A DNA stretch of 49,649 nt. Origin: CAZZEX01 sp964653285 (GTDB taxonomy: Bacteria; Chloroflexota; Anaerolineae; B4-G1). This document shows, piece after piece, positions 1 to 8,618 of this stretch; the first letter of the stretch is position 1; each line of letters starts with the position of its first letter. Location: positions 1-49,649 of the forward strand of contig CAZZEX010000028.1 in assembly GCA_964653285.1 (NCBI GenBank), given 5' to 3'. Below the pieces are notes generated by a model. It saw only the letters and a list, made by a program, of their open reading frames with translations. It had not been told where the DNA came from and made no database searches. The position numbers and the translations under genes are program-made.

Positions 1-2181
1 TTCGATCAGCATACGATAGAGGGCGTCCAGTTTGGCGTCACGCTGCGGGTCCCAGAGGCCAGCCGTGACAACGAGCCCCAGCAGGGCTTTGGCATCGGCC
101 AGCAAATGCTTTCGCAGACCATCGCCAAAGAAGCGCGGGCTTAGCCATTGGAAGCGGGTATGGTATTGCGTCCGGTAGGCTTCGTAGACCTGCGCCGCAC
201 GGGCACGGTAAGCGTCGAGACTGTCGCCCGCAACGCTGGTGGCATCCTCACCCACCGTCGCACCATCTACCAGCCCATCCTCGCCGACCCACTCAGTTTC
301 GGTGTCGGAGATGGCCGTATCCAGCACGGCTGCGTCCTGGGTGCCAATGGGGATAGGCAAGTCGTTTTCCAGCGCGTGCAATGTAACCAGGTTGCGCAGG
401 ACGTGGCGTCGAAGCGAGAGCAGGAAACTGCTGCCGCTGCTCTCCAGTCGCTTGAACAGGTTGGTGCGCGAGAAGCCGATCAGACGTCTGCCGGCGCGGT
501 TCAGGTTGTCCAGAATGCGCTTTTCTTCTGGACTCGCGCCCTTCTCGGCCCTGGGATGCAGGTAGTTCGCCAGCCCGTAACGAGGCAAGGACAGATTTTG
601 GATCACGTCCACGACGCTGTCGCGGTATAGGCGGGCATATTGATCGTTGGGATCGGTATCGTCAAGGTCGAAGGGCAGTGTGCGCGGTTGACGCAGGGGA
701 AAGTAGAATGGTTGACCATTAAGCAGGACGTAGTAACGCTGTTTTTCGACATCGCGTTGAGCGTAGTTATCCATGATGAAGCGGCGGGTGCGGCGCACCA
801 TGAAAAGCCGCATCAAATCGCGCCAGTCGTCGGGGAAGTCGCTTTGCTCGAAAGCCCGCAGCGAGCGAGGTGAAGCCTGGTAACGAGCCCTGAAGTCGGC
901 TTCGTTGTAGCCCAACGCCTTCCAGGCCTGAAAGAATTTCTCGGGGCGCAGGCCCAGGCCACGGTTCTCATCCAGGAAGAGCCGCAATTGGTTGCCAATG
1001 TCGCTAAACTGCTTGTTGTAGGGAGTGGCGGTGACCAACAGACAGCGGGCATCGTTGGCCTCAATGTATTCGTGGATAGCCTGGTAGCGCTTGCCCTCCC
1101 GATTGCGCAGGTTATGGCTTTCGTCAATGATAACCAACCGGTAGCGGCGCAGGTTGGGTAACTCGTCCAGTACCTTGCCGATGGACAGGACACGGGCGAT
1201 GAGCCCGTACTGCTCGATGTACTGCTGCCACATGCTGACCAATCCAGGCGGGCACAGGATCAGAGTGTTGCTGCCTTCGTCTTCCTGAAAGATCTTGGCG
1301 ACCGCTGTGGCCATGAGCGTTTTGCCCAGACCCACCACATCGCCCAACAGTACACCGCCGCGCCGGTGCAGGTGGTGAGCGGCCAGCGAGACGGCGGCGG
1401 CTTGGAAGTCAAGTATCGTGCCCTGGAATTCCTTTGGGAGCCTGAACTCTCGTTCCCCCTCCCGCGCCTCCTCGGAGAGATGGTAGATCATCTTCAGGTA
1501 GACCAGGTAGGGAGCGATCAGTTCCTCCCTGGCCCAACTGGTCTCAATGAGGGTCGCCAGTTCGTCGGAGATGTCGAAGGCAAGGGAGTCGTTCCAGCGG
1601 TCGTCGAACCAGTGTTGCAACTTGCGGGCGGCGTCCTGGTCCAGCACGTCCACGTTGAGCTCGCCCTGCCCAGACAGGCCAGCCTGGGTCAGGTTGCTGC
1701 TGCCCAGGTAGGCAACCAGGGGAGCGATGGGGTCGGCGCGGCGAGCCAGGTAGAGCTTGGCGTGCAGCGGGTAATGCAGAAAGAGTTTTACCCGCACCTG
1801 GCGAGCGCGAAGTTGGCGGGCCAGGTGCTGCAACGCGCGTTCAGCCTCGGCGGTCGGCACACCGAATTCCAATTGTTCTTTGAAACTCTCGGCGGCCTGA
1901 CGTCGCAATCGGGCCGCAGTCGGGCCGTCCAGTAAGACATCTTGCCGGACCGCCCGCTGCGCCAGGCGCATCTCCTCTTCCGGGGCGCGATGCATCCCTA
2001 TCAGCACCCGTACGCAGTGCTCGTCGCTACCATCGAAGTGAGCGGCCACGATGTCGGTCAGCCGACCCCAGCCGCGCAGGTTGAAATAGCCGACGCAGCA
2101 GCCGGCCGACTGCGCATCCTGCAACGTGACGCGCAGGGCATCCAGAAGGTGCTGCTCAATGTTATCGTAGATCGTGGGCAT
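1..2181 (-). CDS. PLD-like / SNF2-type DEAH helicase, 3' end beyond window
   Basis: Runs off the left edge; 727 codons are visible from ATG at 2181, preceded by a GGAG ribosome site. The N-terminal third is phospholipase D-like: an H-x-K pair near residues 140-142 followed by GSSNLT near 160-165. A helicase core follows with Walker A GDVVGLGKT near 280-288, a DESH box near 340 and a TATPYN motif. PLD plus SNF2 fusions are ATP-dependent helicase or translocase proteins, often found in restriction or other defence clusters. Here the next genes in the window are on the other strand (small membrane protein) or housekeeping (mutS), so a defence role is only a possibility. The helicase C domain lies mostly outside the window. 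The C-terminus and downstream partners cannot be judged. Confidence 0.85.
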   Translation of the reverse strand, partial: MPTIYDNIEQHLLDALRVTLQDAQSAGCCVGYFNLRGWGRLTDIVAAHFDGSDEHCVRVLIGMHRAPEEEMRLAQRAVRQDVLLDGPTAARLRRQAAESFKEQLEFGVPTAEAERALQHLARQLRARQVRVKLFLHYPLHAKLYLARRADPIAPLVAYLGSSNLTQAGLSGQGELNVDVLDQDAARKLQHWFDDRWNDSLAFDISDELATLIETSWAREELIAPYLVYLKMIYHLSEEAREGEREFRLPKEFQGTILDFQAAAVSLAAHHLHRRGGVLLGDVVGLGKTLMATAVAKIFQEDEGSNTLILCPPGLVSMWQQYIEQYGLIARVLSIGKVLDELPNLRRYRLVIIDESHNLRNREGKRYQAIHEYIEANDARCLLVTATPYNKQFSDIGNQLRLFLDENRGLGLRPEKFFQAWKALGYNEADFRARYQASPRSLRAFEQSDFPDDWRDLMRLFMVRRTRRFIMDNYAQRDVEKQRYYVLLNGQPFYFPLRQPRTLPFDLDDTDPNDQYARLYRDSVVDVIQNLSLPRYGLANYLHPRAEKGASPEEKRILDNLNRAGRRLIGFSRTNLFKRLESSGSSFLLSLRRHVLRNLVTLHALENDLPIPIGTQDAAVLDTAISDTETEWVGEDGLVDGATVGEDATSVAGDSLDAYRARAAQVYEAYRTQYHTRFQWLSPRFFGDGLRKHLLADAKALLGLVVTAGLWDPQRDAKLDALYRMLIE

Positions 2182-2212
2182 GGTGTACTTCTCCGCTTAT
2201 AGGGCATGACTG

Positions 2213-2240
2213 ATTGTAACCCAGGTAGGCTTCCGGTCAA
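2213..2240 (-). promoter_or_regulatory. Sigma70-like promoter of the helicase gene
   Basis: On the minus strand TTGACC (2240-2235), a 16-nt spacer and TACAAT (2218-2213) precede the helicase ATG by about 30 nt. Inference from consensus only. Confidence 0.55.
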
Positions 2241-2272
2241 CCCAACCCGCCAACCAACCAACCAACACCCTC
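2241..2272. repeat. Short CCAA-rich tandem repeat
   Basis: A run of CCAA tetranucleotides lies between the helicase promoter and the small membrane protein gene. The same kind of tetramer run occurs inside the first DUF4430 gene (35744-35766), where it encodes a repeated N-Q-P-T stretch. Confidence 0.6.
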
Positions 2273-2348
2273 CAACTGATGCAACTCCGGGCGACAACCT
2301 GCGTATATGAAAGCGAGAGGTAGCCGAAAAAGAAGGGAGGTGGACGTG

Positions 2349-2615
2349 GTGTTAGATTTTCTGGTCTGGCTGATTAAGCTGCCATTCGTTTTGCTAGCCT
2401 GGCTGGTCAAGGTGGTGGTTGTCTCCTTATTCTGGCTGATCAAACTGCCGTTTGTGCTGCTGGCGGTGGTGCTGGCGGTCGCGTTTGGGTTGGTCGGCGG
2501 GATCATCTCGCTGCTCGGCGTGTGCCTGACCCCAGTGCTGGGGATAGGGCTGCTGATCTTGCCCATCGGCCTGGCCTTCCTTCTGATAGCCTGGCTGATC
2601 GCGAGGCTGCTATAG
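2349..2615 (+). CDS. Small hydrophobic membrane protein with an internal repeat
   Basis: Family not recognised. Open frame extends up to an ATG at 2307, but a strong GGAGGT (2336-2341) sits just before two GTG codons at 2346 and 2349, so GTG 2349 is chosen (about 88 residues). Nearly the whole protein is hydrophobic. A segment W-L-I-K-L-P-F-V-L-L-A occurs twice, about 28 residues apart, suggesting a duplicated membrane hairpin, followed by two more membrane spans and a short basic end (ARLL). No catalytic or binding residues are visible. It is convergent with mutS (15 nt gap) and divergent from the helicase gene. Function unknown. Confidence 0.6.
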   Translation: MLDFLVWLIKLPFVLLAWLVKVVVVSLFWLIKLPFVLLAVVLAVAFGLVGGIISLLGVCLTPVLGIGLLILPIGLAFLLIAWLIARLL

Positions 2616-2630
2616 ACGGCGCACACAGGT

Positions 2631-5339
2631 TCATTTCTTCGCCTGCCGCTGCAACTCGTACAGTTTATTGATCGCCTCCAGCGGCGTCATCGTCGAGACG
2701 TCCAACTCCCGCAGTTCCTCCACCACCGGGTGCTCATCGGCGAAGAGCACCGGTTGGTAGGGGTCCGGCGCGGGAGTGCCGGGGCGGAACTCACCGCTCT
2801 CCAATTGCTCCAGCAGTTCCTCGGCCCGGTGGAGGACCGGGCGTGGTACGCCCGCCAACTGCGCCACGTGGATGCCGTAGGAGCGGTCGGCTCCGCCAGG
2901 CACCACCTTGTGCAGGAAGACGACGTGGTCTCCCTCCCCCACCACCGCCAGGTTGTAGTTGCGCACTGCCGGGAGCCGTCCGGCCAGCTCGATCAACTCG
3001 TGGTAGTGCGTGGCGAAGAGCGTCCGCGCCCGTCGCTCCGGGTGGTTGTGCAGATATTCGACCACCGCCCAGGCGATGGAGAGACCGTCGTAGGTGCTGG
3101 TGCCCCGCCCGATCTCGTCCAGGATGAGCAGGCTGCGCGGCGTGGCGTGATTGAGAATATTGGCCGTCTCGACCATCTCGACCATGAAGGTGGACTGACC
3201 AGAGGCCACCTCGTCCTGCGCGCCGATGCGAGTGAAGATGCGGTCCACAATGCCGATCCGCGCCCGGTCGGCGGGCACGAAACTGCCCAGTTGCGCCATC
3301 AGGACGATCAGGGCCGCCTGTCGCAGGTAGACTGATTTTCCGGCCATGTTCGGGCCGGTGATGACCAGGATGAGTTCCTCACCATCCAGGTACAGGTCAT
3401 TGGGCGTGAAGGGCTCGTCCCGTAGCGTCTGCTCAACGACGGGATGGCGTCCGGCGGTGATCTCCAGTACGCCCTCGTCGGTCAGTTCGGCCCGCACGTA
3501 CCGGTTGCGCACGGCGACCTCGGCCAGCGCCGCCGCCACATCCAGCCGGGCCAGCGCCCGGGCCGTCTTGAGCAGCGGTCCGGCCCGCGCTCCCACCTGC
3601 TGGCAGATGTCCCTGAACAGCCGCGCCTCGACCTCGGCCTGCCGCTCCTCGGCGTTCAGGATCAGCGCCTCGTACTCCTTCAGTTCCGGCGTGATGAACC
3701 GCTCGGCGTTGACCAGCGTCTGCTTGCGGATATAGTCGTCGGGTGCCGCGCTCAAGTTGACTTTGGTGACCTCAATGTAGTAGCCGAAGACCTTGTTGTA
3801 GCCGACCTTGAGGTTCTTGATGCCAGTACGCTCGCGCTCCCGCTTTTCCAGGCTGGCGACCCACGCTTTGGCGTCCCGTGCCGCCGTGGCGATGCTGTCC
3901 AGTTCGGCGGAGAAGCCGGACCGGATGACCCCGCCGGCGGAAACGTTCGCGGGTGGATCGTCCACGACGGCGGAAGCGATGAAGGAAGCAACGTCGTCGC
4001 AGGGGTCGAGGGAGGAGACAAGATGCACGAGGCAGGAGGCAGGAACACCCCTCGATACCTTCTTGTTTCCTGCATCCTGCATCTGGCTTCCTATTCTCTT
4101 CACCGCTTCCAGCGCCTTCCCGATGCCCACCAGGTCACGGGGCGTAGCGACGCCTGCCAATATCCGATTGGTCAGCCGTTCCAGGTCGGGCATCCCCTTG
4201 AGGGCTTTGCGCACTCGCCCACGGGCGATAGTGTCTTCGTAGAACGCCTGCACCTCGTCCAGCCGCACCTCCAGTTGCGCCCGGTCGAGCAGGGGCTGGG
4301 CCAACCGTGCCCGCAGCAACCGCCCGCCCATCGGGGTCAGCGTCAGGTCAAGGACGCCCAGGAGCGAGCCGTGCGTCTTGCGCTCGCGGATCGTCTCAGT
4401 TAACTCCAGGTTACGGCGTGTGGCCGCGTCGAGCATCATAAAACGGGCGGTCGAATAGGTGCCGAGGCCCACGATCTGCGCCAATGCTCCCTTCTGAGTC
4501 TCGCGCAGGTATTGGATGATGGCGCCGGCAGCCCGGATAGCCAGTGGCTTGCCCGCGCAGCCAAAGCCATCCAGCGTTGCCACGCCGAAGTGGTCGAGCA
4601 GTGCCTGCTGGGCCGCGCCCAGTTCGAAGCGGTAAGCCGGGAGCGGGGTGAGGTGCGCACTGGATACTGGATGCTGGATGCTGGATGCTGGATGCTCGCT
4701 CCCAGCCCCTTGCTTCTTGCTTCTTGCCTCTTGTTTCTTGCTTCTTGCCTCCTGCTCCCAACTTGCCTCTTCAAGGACCAGACACTCGCGGGGCTGCAAG
4801 CGGGCTAACTCCTGCTCCATCTCGCTCGCGTCCAATTGGGTGGTGGCGAACTCGCCAGTGGTGATGTCGGCGTAGGCCAGTCCGGCCCGGCCTGCCCTGA
4901 GCCTGCCCTGAGCGGCGTCGAAGGGCGGGGCCGAAAGGTCACCCTCGACCACGATTGCCGCCAGGTAATTGGACCGCTTCTCGTCCAGGAGCGCTGGCTC
5001 GACGACGGTGCCGGGGGTCACGACGCGCGTCACCTCGCGGGCAACCAGCCCCTTGCCGGTGATCTCGCCTACCTGCTCGGCGATGGCGACGCGGTAGCCT
5101 TTCTCGATGAGGCGGGCGATGTATCCCTCGATGGCGTGATGGGGAACGCCGGCCATCGGCACGCGCTGACCTTTGGCCATTGGGCGCGAGGTCAGGACGA
5201 GATCGAGTTCTCGAGCGGCAGTCTCCGCATCCTCGTCGAACGTCTCGTAGAAGTCACCCAGTCGGAAGAAGACGACAGCGTCCGGGTGCTGGGCCTTGAT
5301 TTGGAGATACTGTTTGCGGACGGGGGTTACTTTGGACAT
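2631..5339 (-). CDS. mutS: DNA mismatch repair protein MutS
   Basis: ATP-dependent mismatch recognition protein. The N-terminal mismatch-binding domain carries the FYETF motif (residues 30-34, Phe-x-Glu type). The C-terminal ABC-type ATPase has Walker A GPNMAGKS, a Walker B with LDEIGRGT and an ATHYHEL motif. It ends with the usual short C-terminal helix region (EAINKLYELQRQ). At 902 residues it is longer than most MutS proteins (about 850-880). The excess is explained by three low-complexity inserts: residues about 137-152, about 194-230 (EARSKKQ heptapeptides from a heptanucleotide array) and one near 415-440. All lie in loops between core domains, and the frame and motifs are intact. Start is ATG at 5339. 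It follows the AlbA_2 gene by 28 nt on the same strand and may be co-transcribed with it. Confidence 0.97.
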   Translation of the reverse strand: MSKVTPVRKQYLQIKAQHPDAVVFFRLGDFYETFDEDAETAARELDLVLTSRPMAKGQRVPMAGVPHHAIEGYIARLIEKGYRVAIAEQVGEITGKGLVAREVTRVVTPGTVVEPALLDEKRSNYLAAIVVEGDLSAPPFDAAQGRLRAGRAGLAYADITTGEFATTQLDASEMEQELARLQPRECLVLEEASWEQEARSKKQEARSKKQGAGSEHPASSIQHPVSSAHLTPLPAYRFELGAAQQALLDHFGVATLDGFGCAGKPLAIRAAGAIIQYLRETQKGALAQIVGLGTYSTARFMMLDAATRRNLELTETIRERKTHGSLLGVLDLTLTPMGGRLLRARLAQPLLDRAQLEVRLDEVQAFYEDTIARGRVRKALKGMPDLERLTNRILAGVATPRDLVGIGKALEAVKRIGSQMQDAGNKKVSRGVPASCLVHLVSSLDPCDDVASFIASAVVDDPPANVSAGGVIRSGFSAELDSIATAARDAKAWVASLEKRERERTGIKNLKVGYNKVFGYYIEVTKVNLSAAPDDYIRKQTLVNAERFITPELKEYEALILNAEERQAEVEARLFRDICQQVGARAGPLLKTARALARLDVAAALAEVAVRNRYVRAELTDEGVLEITAGRHPVVEQTLRDEPFTPNDLYLDGEELILVITGPNMAGKSVYLRQAALIVLMAQLGSFVPADRARIGIVDRIFTRIGAQDEVASGQSTFMVEMVETANILNHATPRSLLILDEIGRGTSTYDGLSIAWAVVEYLHNHPERRARTLFATHYHELIELAGRLPAVRNYNLAVVGEGDHVVFLHKVVPGGADRSYGIHVAQLAGVPRPVLHRAEELLEQLESGEFRPGTPAPDPYQPVLFADEHPVVEELRELDVSTMTPLEAINKLYELQRQAKK
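4015..4110 (-). repeat. Inverted degenerate heptamer repeat inside mutS
   Basis: Reading the coding strand, two ATGCAGG heptamers are followed after about 30 nt by two TCCTGCC-type heptamers in opposite sense, so the segment can fold back. It adds about 30 residues to MutS without breaking the frame. Confidence 0.65.
4661..4759 (-). repeat. Composite heptanucleotide array inside mutS
   Basis: On the plus strand there are five TGGATRC heptamers (4661-4695), a 15-nt spacer, then seven TGCTTCT-type heptamers (4711-4759). In MutS this encodes EARSKKQ repeats followed by SSIQHPA repeats. The same composite, in the same orientation relative to the gene, recurs in the mannosidase at 47085-47203. 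Confidence 0.9.
4891..4928 (-). repeat. Dispersed GC-rich repeat inside mutS
   Basis: Duplicated CTGCCCTGAGC units followed by GGCGTCGAAGGG encode the FDAAQGRLRAGRAG insert of MutS (residues about 140-153). This resembles a dispersed repeat I have seen widely in environmental bacterial contigs. The match is from memory. Confidence 0.55.
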
Positions 5340-5367
5340 AGCACACCGACCGACTTATGCATCAGTC

Positions 5368-7065
5368 TCACAATGTTTCGTTATCGGCTGAAGATGAAGC
5401 GTTGCGTGACGAAAGTGATGCGTTTTCGATACGCACATAGCGAGTTCCTCGCCCTCTGCCTTCCTGCTTAAGCAGGCCGAGGGCAACCAGCCTCTGAAGC
5501 AATCGCCAGGCCTGTAGCCGAGAAATCCCAAACACTTCGCGCACATCTTTGTTTTGCACAGATCCCTTCTGGAGCATAATGGGTTCGATCCTGACGAATT
5601 CTTCCGTCACTAGAGGTGGTGGAGGAGCAGAGGGCTCTACGATCCGATATACCCGCCCTCCCTTCTTCATCCGCCGCGCTACTCCTTTGCGAATCAGGTC
5701 CTTGATGTCCCGCGATGCTGTATATATGTCCACACCTGCCAACTTCTGGTGTGTCCGACTGGTGAAGGTGTCCTCGCGCTCTCGGGCGTAGACCAGCAGC
5801 CGCTTCTGATTCCCACTCAAACCAAGCGGTTCGAACTGCCGAAGCCACTTAAGGGTCTCCGGGCCGTAGACAGGAGTATTGCGCAGCACCACAGTGAAGA
5901 TCACCTCCGCTTCTATGCGGAACTCCGGGGGGTACAGTCCTTCCCTCTCCATAACCTCGAACATACGGGGGATGCCTTCTCCCAACTCGCGCATATATCC
6001 CAGATCGGTGAGCACGCGCACGATACGTGGGTTGCGTGAAGCGTGAAGCCGCTCCCGTTTCCGCAACCGCTCCAGGGTTACCGGTTCCACCAGTTCGCCA
6101 GGGCTGCGTATCTCCAAGCGGTCGTCGAACATCCAGATTTCGATGCCCAGGCCCTCCAACCCGTAATCGCGATGAGCCACGGCATTGATGATGGCCTCCT
6201 GCCAGGCGAAGGTGGGGTACTCCAGCCGCTCCTCAAAGAAGAGGTCCACCAGCCGCTGACGCTCGCGGATGTGGGGATGGACAGCCTCAAAGGCGGTTTC
6301 GAGCAGGGCGACCAAAGGCGCTTCCAGGCGCTCACGCTTGACGACGTTCAACTCGGCGCCGTAACGCCGTTCAGCGCCCTCATACTTCACGAAGTCAATC
6401 CCGCAGCGGGGATGCCAGCGGCCGGGGTCGTGGCCGAACAGCAGCAAGGCCGCCAAGGCTAGCACCAGCCGCCCGTTGCGGGACTCGGCCAGCCGGTAGT
6501 GTAGAAGTAGTTGTTGGTTCGACAAGCGCAGCCTGGTGCGTTGTCGAAGGCGCTCCAGCAGTGCAGGGTTCAGGTCACTAAGGGAGGCTTCGGGGAGTAA
6601 GCGCACCTCAGCGATCCGGCGACGCTTGCTAGCCTTGAGCGATTCGATCTGGTCGGCAGGAAAGGGCTGATTCCGGTCACCTACGCGCAAGAGATAGCGT
6701 CCATCGCTCAGTTGGTGAACCTCGGGACTCCAGTCTACCTCGAAGACAAGCAGGCGTGCGCCGCTCAGAATGGGCTCTTCGACGCGGCTGCGCAGAGGCG
6801 GACGGACGATGTTTCTGGGAGCCTGCCGCAAGAGATTCATGCGGTCCTCCGGGTAATCGGCGCCGGTCGGAGTGCCGTCATCTTCCACTCCGAGCACCAA
6901 GTTGCCGCCGTCAGCATTAGCCATCGCGGAGAGGGTCTCGGCAACATCTTTGGCGACGGAACGGACGTTCCGACGCCGTATGCGCCCGCCGGAGCGGTCA
7001 TAACAGCTCTTGCGTTCCAGGAATTGGCCCTCCGGGTTGTGCAACAGCCAATCCCAGTCAGTCAC
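5368..7065 (-). CDS. AlbA_2/Schlafen-type ATP-binding regulator (COG2865-like)
   Basis: Putative transcriptional regulator. The N-terminal AlbA_2 (divergent AAA, Schlafen-like) domain has E-x-K (about residues 17-19, FLERK), an NADGG segment and GVEDDG. The middle resembles the C-terminal ATPase-like module of this family (EAIINAVAHRDY, then GELVEPV and LGYMRELGEGIPRM). The C-terminal 150 residues carry winged-helix-like segments ending SRLQAWRLLQRLVALGLLKQEGRG. The frame opens at ATG 7077, but a GGAGG lies just after that ATG and 5-6 nt before GTG 7065. That GTG overlaps the stop of the HEPN remnant (GTGA), so GTG 7065 is preferred. The target is unknown. The neighbouring MNT/HEPN remnant suggests a stress or defence context, but mutS follows directly. 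Confidence 0.85.
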   Translation of the reverse strand: MTDWDWLLHNPEGQFLERKSCYDRSGGRIRRRNVRSVAKDVAETLSAMANADGGNLVLGVEDDGTPTGADYPEDRMNLLRQAPRNIVRPPLRSRVEEPILSGARLLVFEVDWSPEVHQLSDGRYLLRVGDRNQPFPADQIESLKASKRRRIAEVRLLPEASLSDLNPALLERLRQRTRLRLSNQQLLLHYRLAESRNGRLVLALAALLLFGHDPGRWHPRCGIDFVKYEGAERRYGAELNVVKRERLEAPLVALLETAFEAVHPHIRERQRLVDLFFEERLEYPTFAWQEAIINAVAHRDYGLEGLGIEIWMFDDRLEIRSPGELVEPVTLERLRKRERLHASRNPRIVRVLTDLGYMRELGEGIPRMFEVMEREGLYPPEFRIEAEVIFTVVLRNTPVYGPETLKWLRQFEPLGLSGNQKRLLVYAREREDTFTSRTHQKLAGVDIYTASRDIKDLIRKGVARRMKKGGRVYRIVEPSAPPPPLVTEEFVRIEPIMLQKGSVQNKDVREVFGISRLQAWRLLQRLVALGLLKQEGRGRGTRYVRIENASLSSRNASSSADNETL

Positions 7066-7169
7066 CGCCACCTCCATTCATTCAGAGCCTTACACCCCCG
7101 CGCCTCCCGCTCGGCGGTCCGAAAATCACCTTCTGCTTTCTCAACCCACTCATCCACGATGCTGTTCAT
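7062..7169 (-). pseudogene. Truncated HEPN-domain gene (N-terminal 35 codons only)
   Basis: From ATG 7169, which overlaps the end of the nucleotidyltransferase gene by 20 nt, the frame encodes MNSIVDEWVEKAEGDFRTAEREARG, typical of the first helix of HEPN partners of MNT proteins. After about 25 residues the similarity stops and a UGA follows at residue 36. A full HEPN protein is about 120-140 residues, so the active-site helices with the R-x4-H type motif are gone. The junction near 7095 looks like a deletion. Its stop codon overlaps the preferred GTG start of the AlbA_2 gene. Confidence 0.75.
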
Positions 7170-7512
7170 AGAGCACTTTACCTCTGGTCGTAATTTCAAG
7201 CAGGAAGAAATCGCCCATAGCGATGCGCTCCTCTAGTTGCCTGGGTGTGCGGATGATGATATCCAGTGGGAATGGACGAGGCGATAGGGCACGAGAGATC
7301 TCAAGCCGCTGTTGGCGCGAACGCAGCGGTGTATCCATCACCACCAGCAAGTCCACGTCGCTTTCCGGCCTCGGCTGACCGTAAGCGTGGGAGCCGAAGA
7401 GGATGATCTTCTCCGGCTGGAACTTCTCGGCGATCTGCTTCGCCACGGCCCGAATGGCCCGCATAGGGATGCGCCGACGTTCGTTGACGTTGGGAACCTT
7501 AGTCGCTTCCAT
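7150..7512 (-). CDS. MNT-type minimal nucleotidyltransferase
   Basis: 120 residues. The nucleotidyltransferase core is intact: IILFGSHAYG (residues about 40-49), then ESDVDLLVVMD carrying the two metal-binding aspartates, and a third acidic position in FPLDIIIRT. Known role of the family: MntA-like antitoxins that modify (AMPylate) HEPN toxins, or minimal nucleotidyltransferases of unknown substrate. The expected HEPN partner overlaps its 3' end but is truncated. Start ATG 7512 is chosen because the frame is open only a short way above it; an internal ATG (RRIPMRAI) is an alternative. Confidence 0.88.
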   Translation of the reverse strand: MEATKVPNVNERRRIPMRAIRAVAKQIAEKFQPEKIILFGSHAYGQPRPESDVDLLVVMDTPLRSRQQRLEISRALSPRPFPLDIIIRTPRQLEERIAMGDFFLLEITTRGKVLYEQHRG

Positions 7513-7661
7513 TCTCCCCCTCCAGTGATGATTGGCGATGGCGTTGCGAGTTTGTCTCAGGTTACGCAGGTCTTCTATCCAGCCTCGCCCACTCTGTTGA
7601 GCTGGAAAGAAACGGCATACGTCAGCAATTCAACGTGGGGCGAGGGCTTGGGCTTTAATGG

Positions 7662-8465
7662 CTACACCTGCCCCGCTAGCACCAGGATCTCAGAAGCGAT
7701 CTCCTCAATCGGCTTATCGGTCACGTCAACGACGGGCCACCTGGACTGGCTGCGGAAGATGCTCAGTGCATACTCTACCTCGCGACGCACGAAATCGGGG
7801 TCGGCGTACTTGCCCGTGGCCCCGCCCAGGTGCTCCTGCCGCACGCGCCGCAACTCCGCCAGCCGCACAGGGTCAATCGTGAGGCCAAAGACACGTCCAG
7901 GGGGCAGATCGAACAGGGCCGACGGTGGCTTCGCTTTCAGCACGATGGGCAGGTTGGCGACGAGCCAGCCCTTGAACGCCAGGTAGATACTGAGCGGGGT
8001 CTTGAAGGTGCGCGAGACGCCCACCAGCACGATCTCCGCCTGCGGGAGTTCGTGGATGCGACGGGCATCGTCGTGGTGCAGCGCGAACTCTGTCGTCTCG
8101 ATGCGCCGGAAGTACTCCTCGTTCAACTGGCGGAAGAGCCCCGGCTTCTCGGCCGGCGAGACAGCCAACTGCTGAGAGAGCCGCGCCAACAGCGGCCCCA
8201 TCAGGTCAATCGTCTCGACGTTGTGCAGCCGGCCGGTGCGTAACATCACCCCCCGCAGTTTATCTGAGACCAGCGTGTGCACGATGAAGCCACCAACCTG
8301 AGCAGCCTCCTGCACCACCTGGCGCACCTCCTCCCTGGTGCGCACCCCCGGCCGGCGCTCGACCTCCACCTCCGCGCCCGCAAACTGCGTCAGGGCCGCG
8401 TTCAAGACCTGCTCGGCCGTCACCCCGGTACCGTCGGACACCACGAAGACGCGATACACCCCCAC
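7662..8465 (-). CDS. ppsR: Pyruvate,phosphate dikinase regulatory protein (DUF299 kinase/phosphorylase)
   Basis: Bifunctional ADP-dependent Ser/Thr kinase and phosphate-dependent phosphorylase that controls PPDK or PEP synthase, the pyruvate to PEP branch of central metabolism. Family features are all present: SDGTGVTAE at residues 9-17, the basic region ERRPGVRT, the P-loop-like GVSRTFKT near 148-155, KGWLVANLPIV, and the C-terminal DVTDKPIEEIASEIL. At 267 residues it is normal length. It has a strong promoter facing it at 8560-8588. A palindrome in that promoter's spacer suggests repressor control. No PPDK gene is in the window. Confidence 0.93.
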   Translation of the reverse strand: MGVYRVFVVSDGTGVTAEQVLNAALTQFAGAEVEVERRPGVRTREEVRQVVQEAAQVGGFIVHTLVSDKLRGVMLRTGRLHNVETIDLMGPLLARLSQQLAVSPAEKPGLFRQLNEEYFRRIETTEFALHHDDARRIHELPQAEIVLVGVSRTFKTPLSIYLAFKGWLVANLPIVLKAKPPSALFDLPPGRVFGLTIDPVRLAELRRVRQEHLGGATGKYADPDFVRREVEYALSIFRSQSRWPVVDVTDKPIEEIASEILVLAGQV

Positions 8466-8520
8466 TCCTCCAGTATGGCTGGGCCTGCCACGTTGATGGA
8501 TCCCTCTGTGAAGACGTGAT

Positions 8521-8556
8521 TACGTGTTACGTACTGCGCAATTACGCATCGCGTGT
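8521..8556. repeat. TTACG-rich short repeat
   Basis: Degenerate repeats of TTACGTA/TTACGCA type lie between the ppsR start and its promoter. They would be in the 5' leader of ppsR. They resemble dispersed intergenic repeats, by inspection only. Confidence 0.4.
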
Positions 8557-8559
8557 ACA

Positions 8560-8588
8560 AGTATAACCCATCGCGATGGGCTTGACAA
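8560..8588 (-). promoter_or_regulatory. ppsR promoter with palindromic operator candidate
   Basis: On the minus strand TTGTCA (8588-8583), a 17-nt spacer and TATACT (8565-8560). The perfect 14-bp palindrome CCCATCGCGATGGG (8567-8580) fills the spacer. Its -35 overlaps that of the divergent PD40 gene promoter by five bases. Confidence 0.7.
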
Positions 8589-8609
8589 GCACTCCAGGAG
8601 ACGTATACT
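8582..8609 (+). promoter_or_regulatory. Promoter of the PD40 protein gene, probably leaderless
   Basis: Consensus TTGACA (8582-8587), 16-nt spacer, TATACT (8604-8609). The expected transcription start (about 8616) is within a few bases of the ATG at 8619, and there is no ribosome-binding site, so translation is predicted to be leaderless. Confidence 0.75.
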
Positions 8610-8618
8610 TGGCTCGGC

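Noticed and set aside
4661..4759. CRISPR-like repeats
   Set aside because: Units are 7 nt with no spacers, inside mutS, and no cas genes are present.
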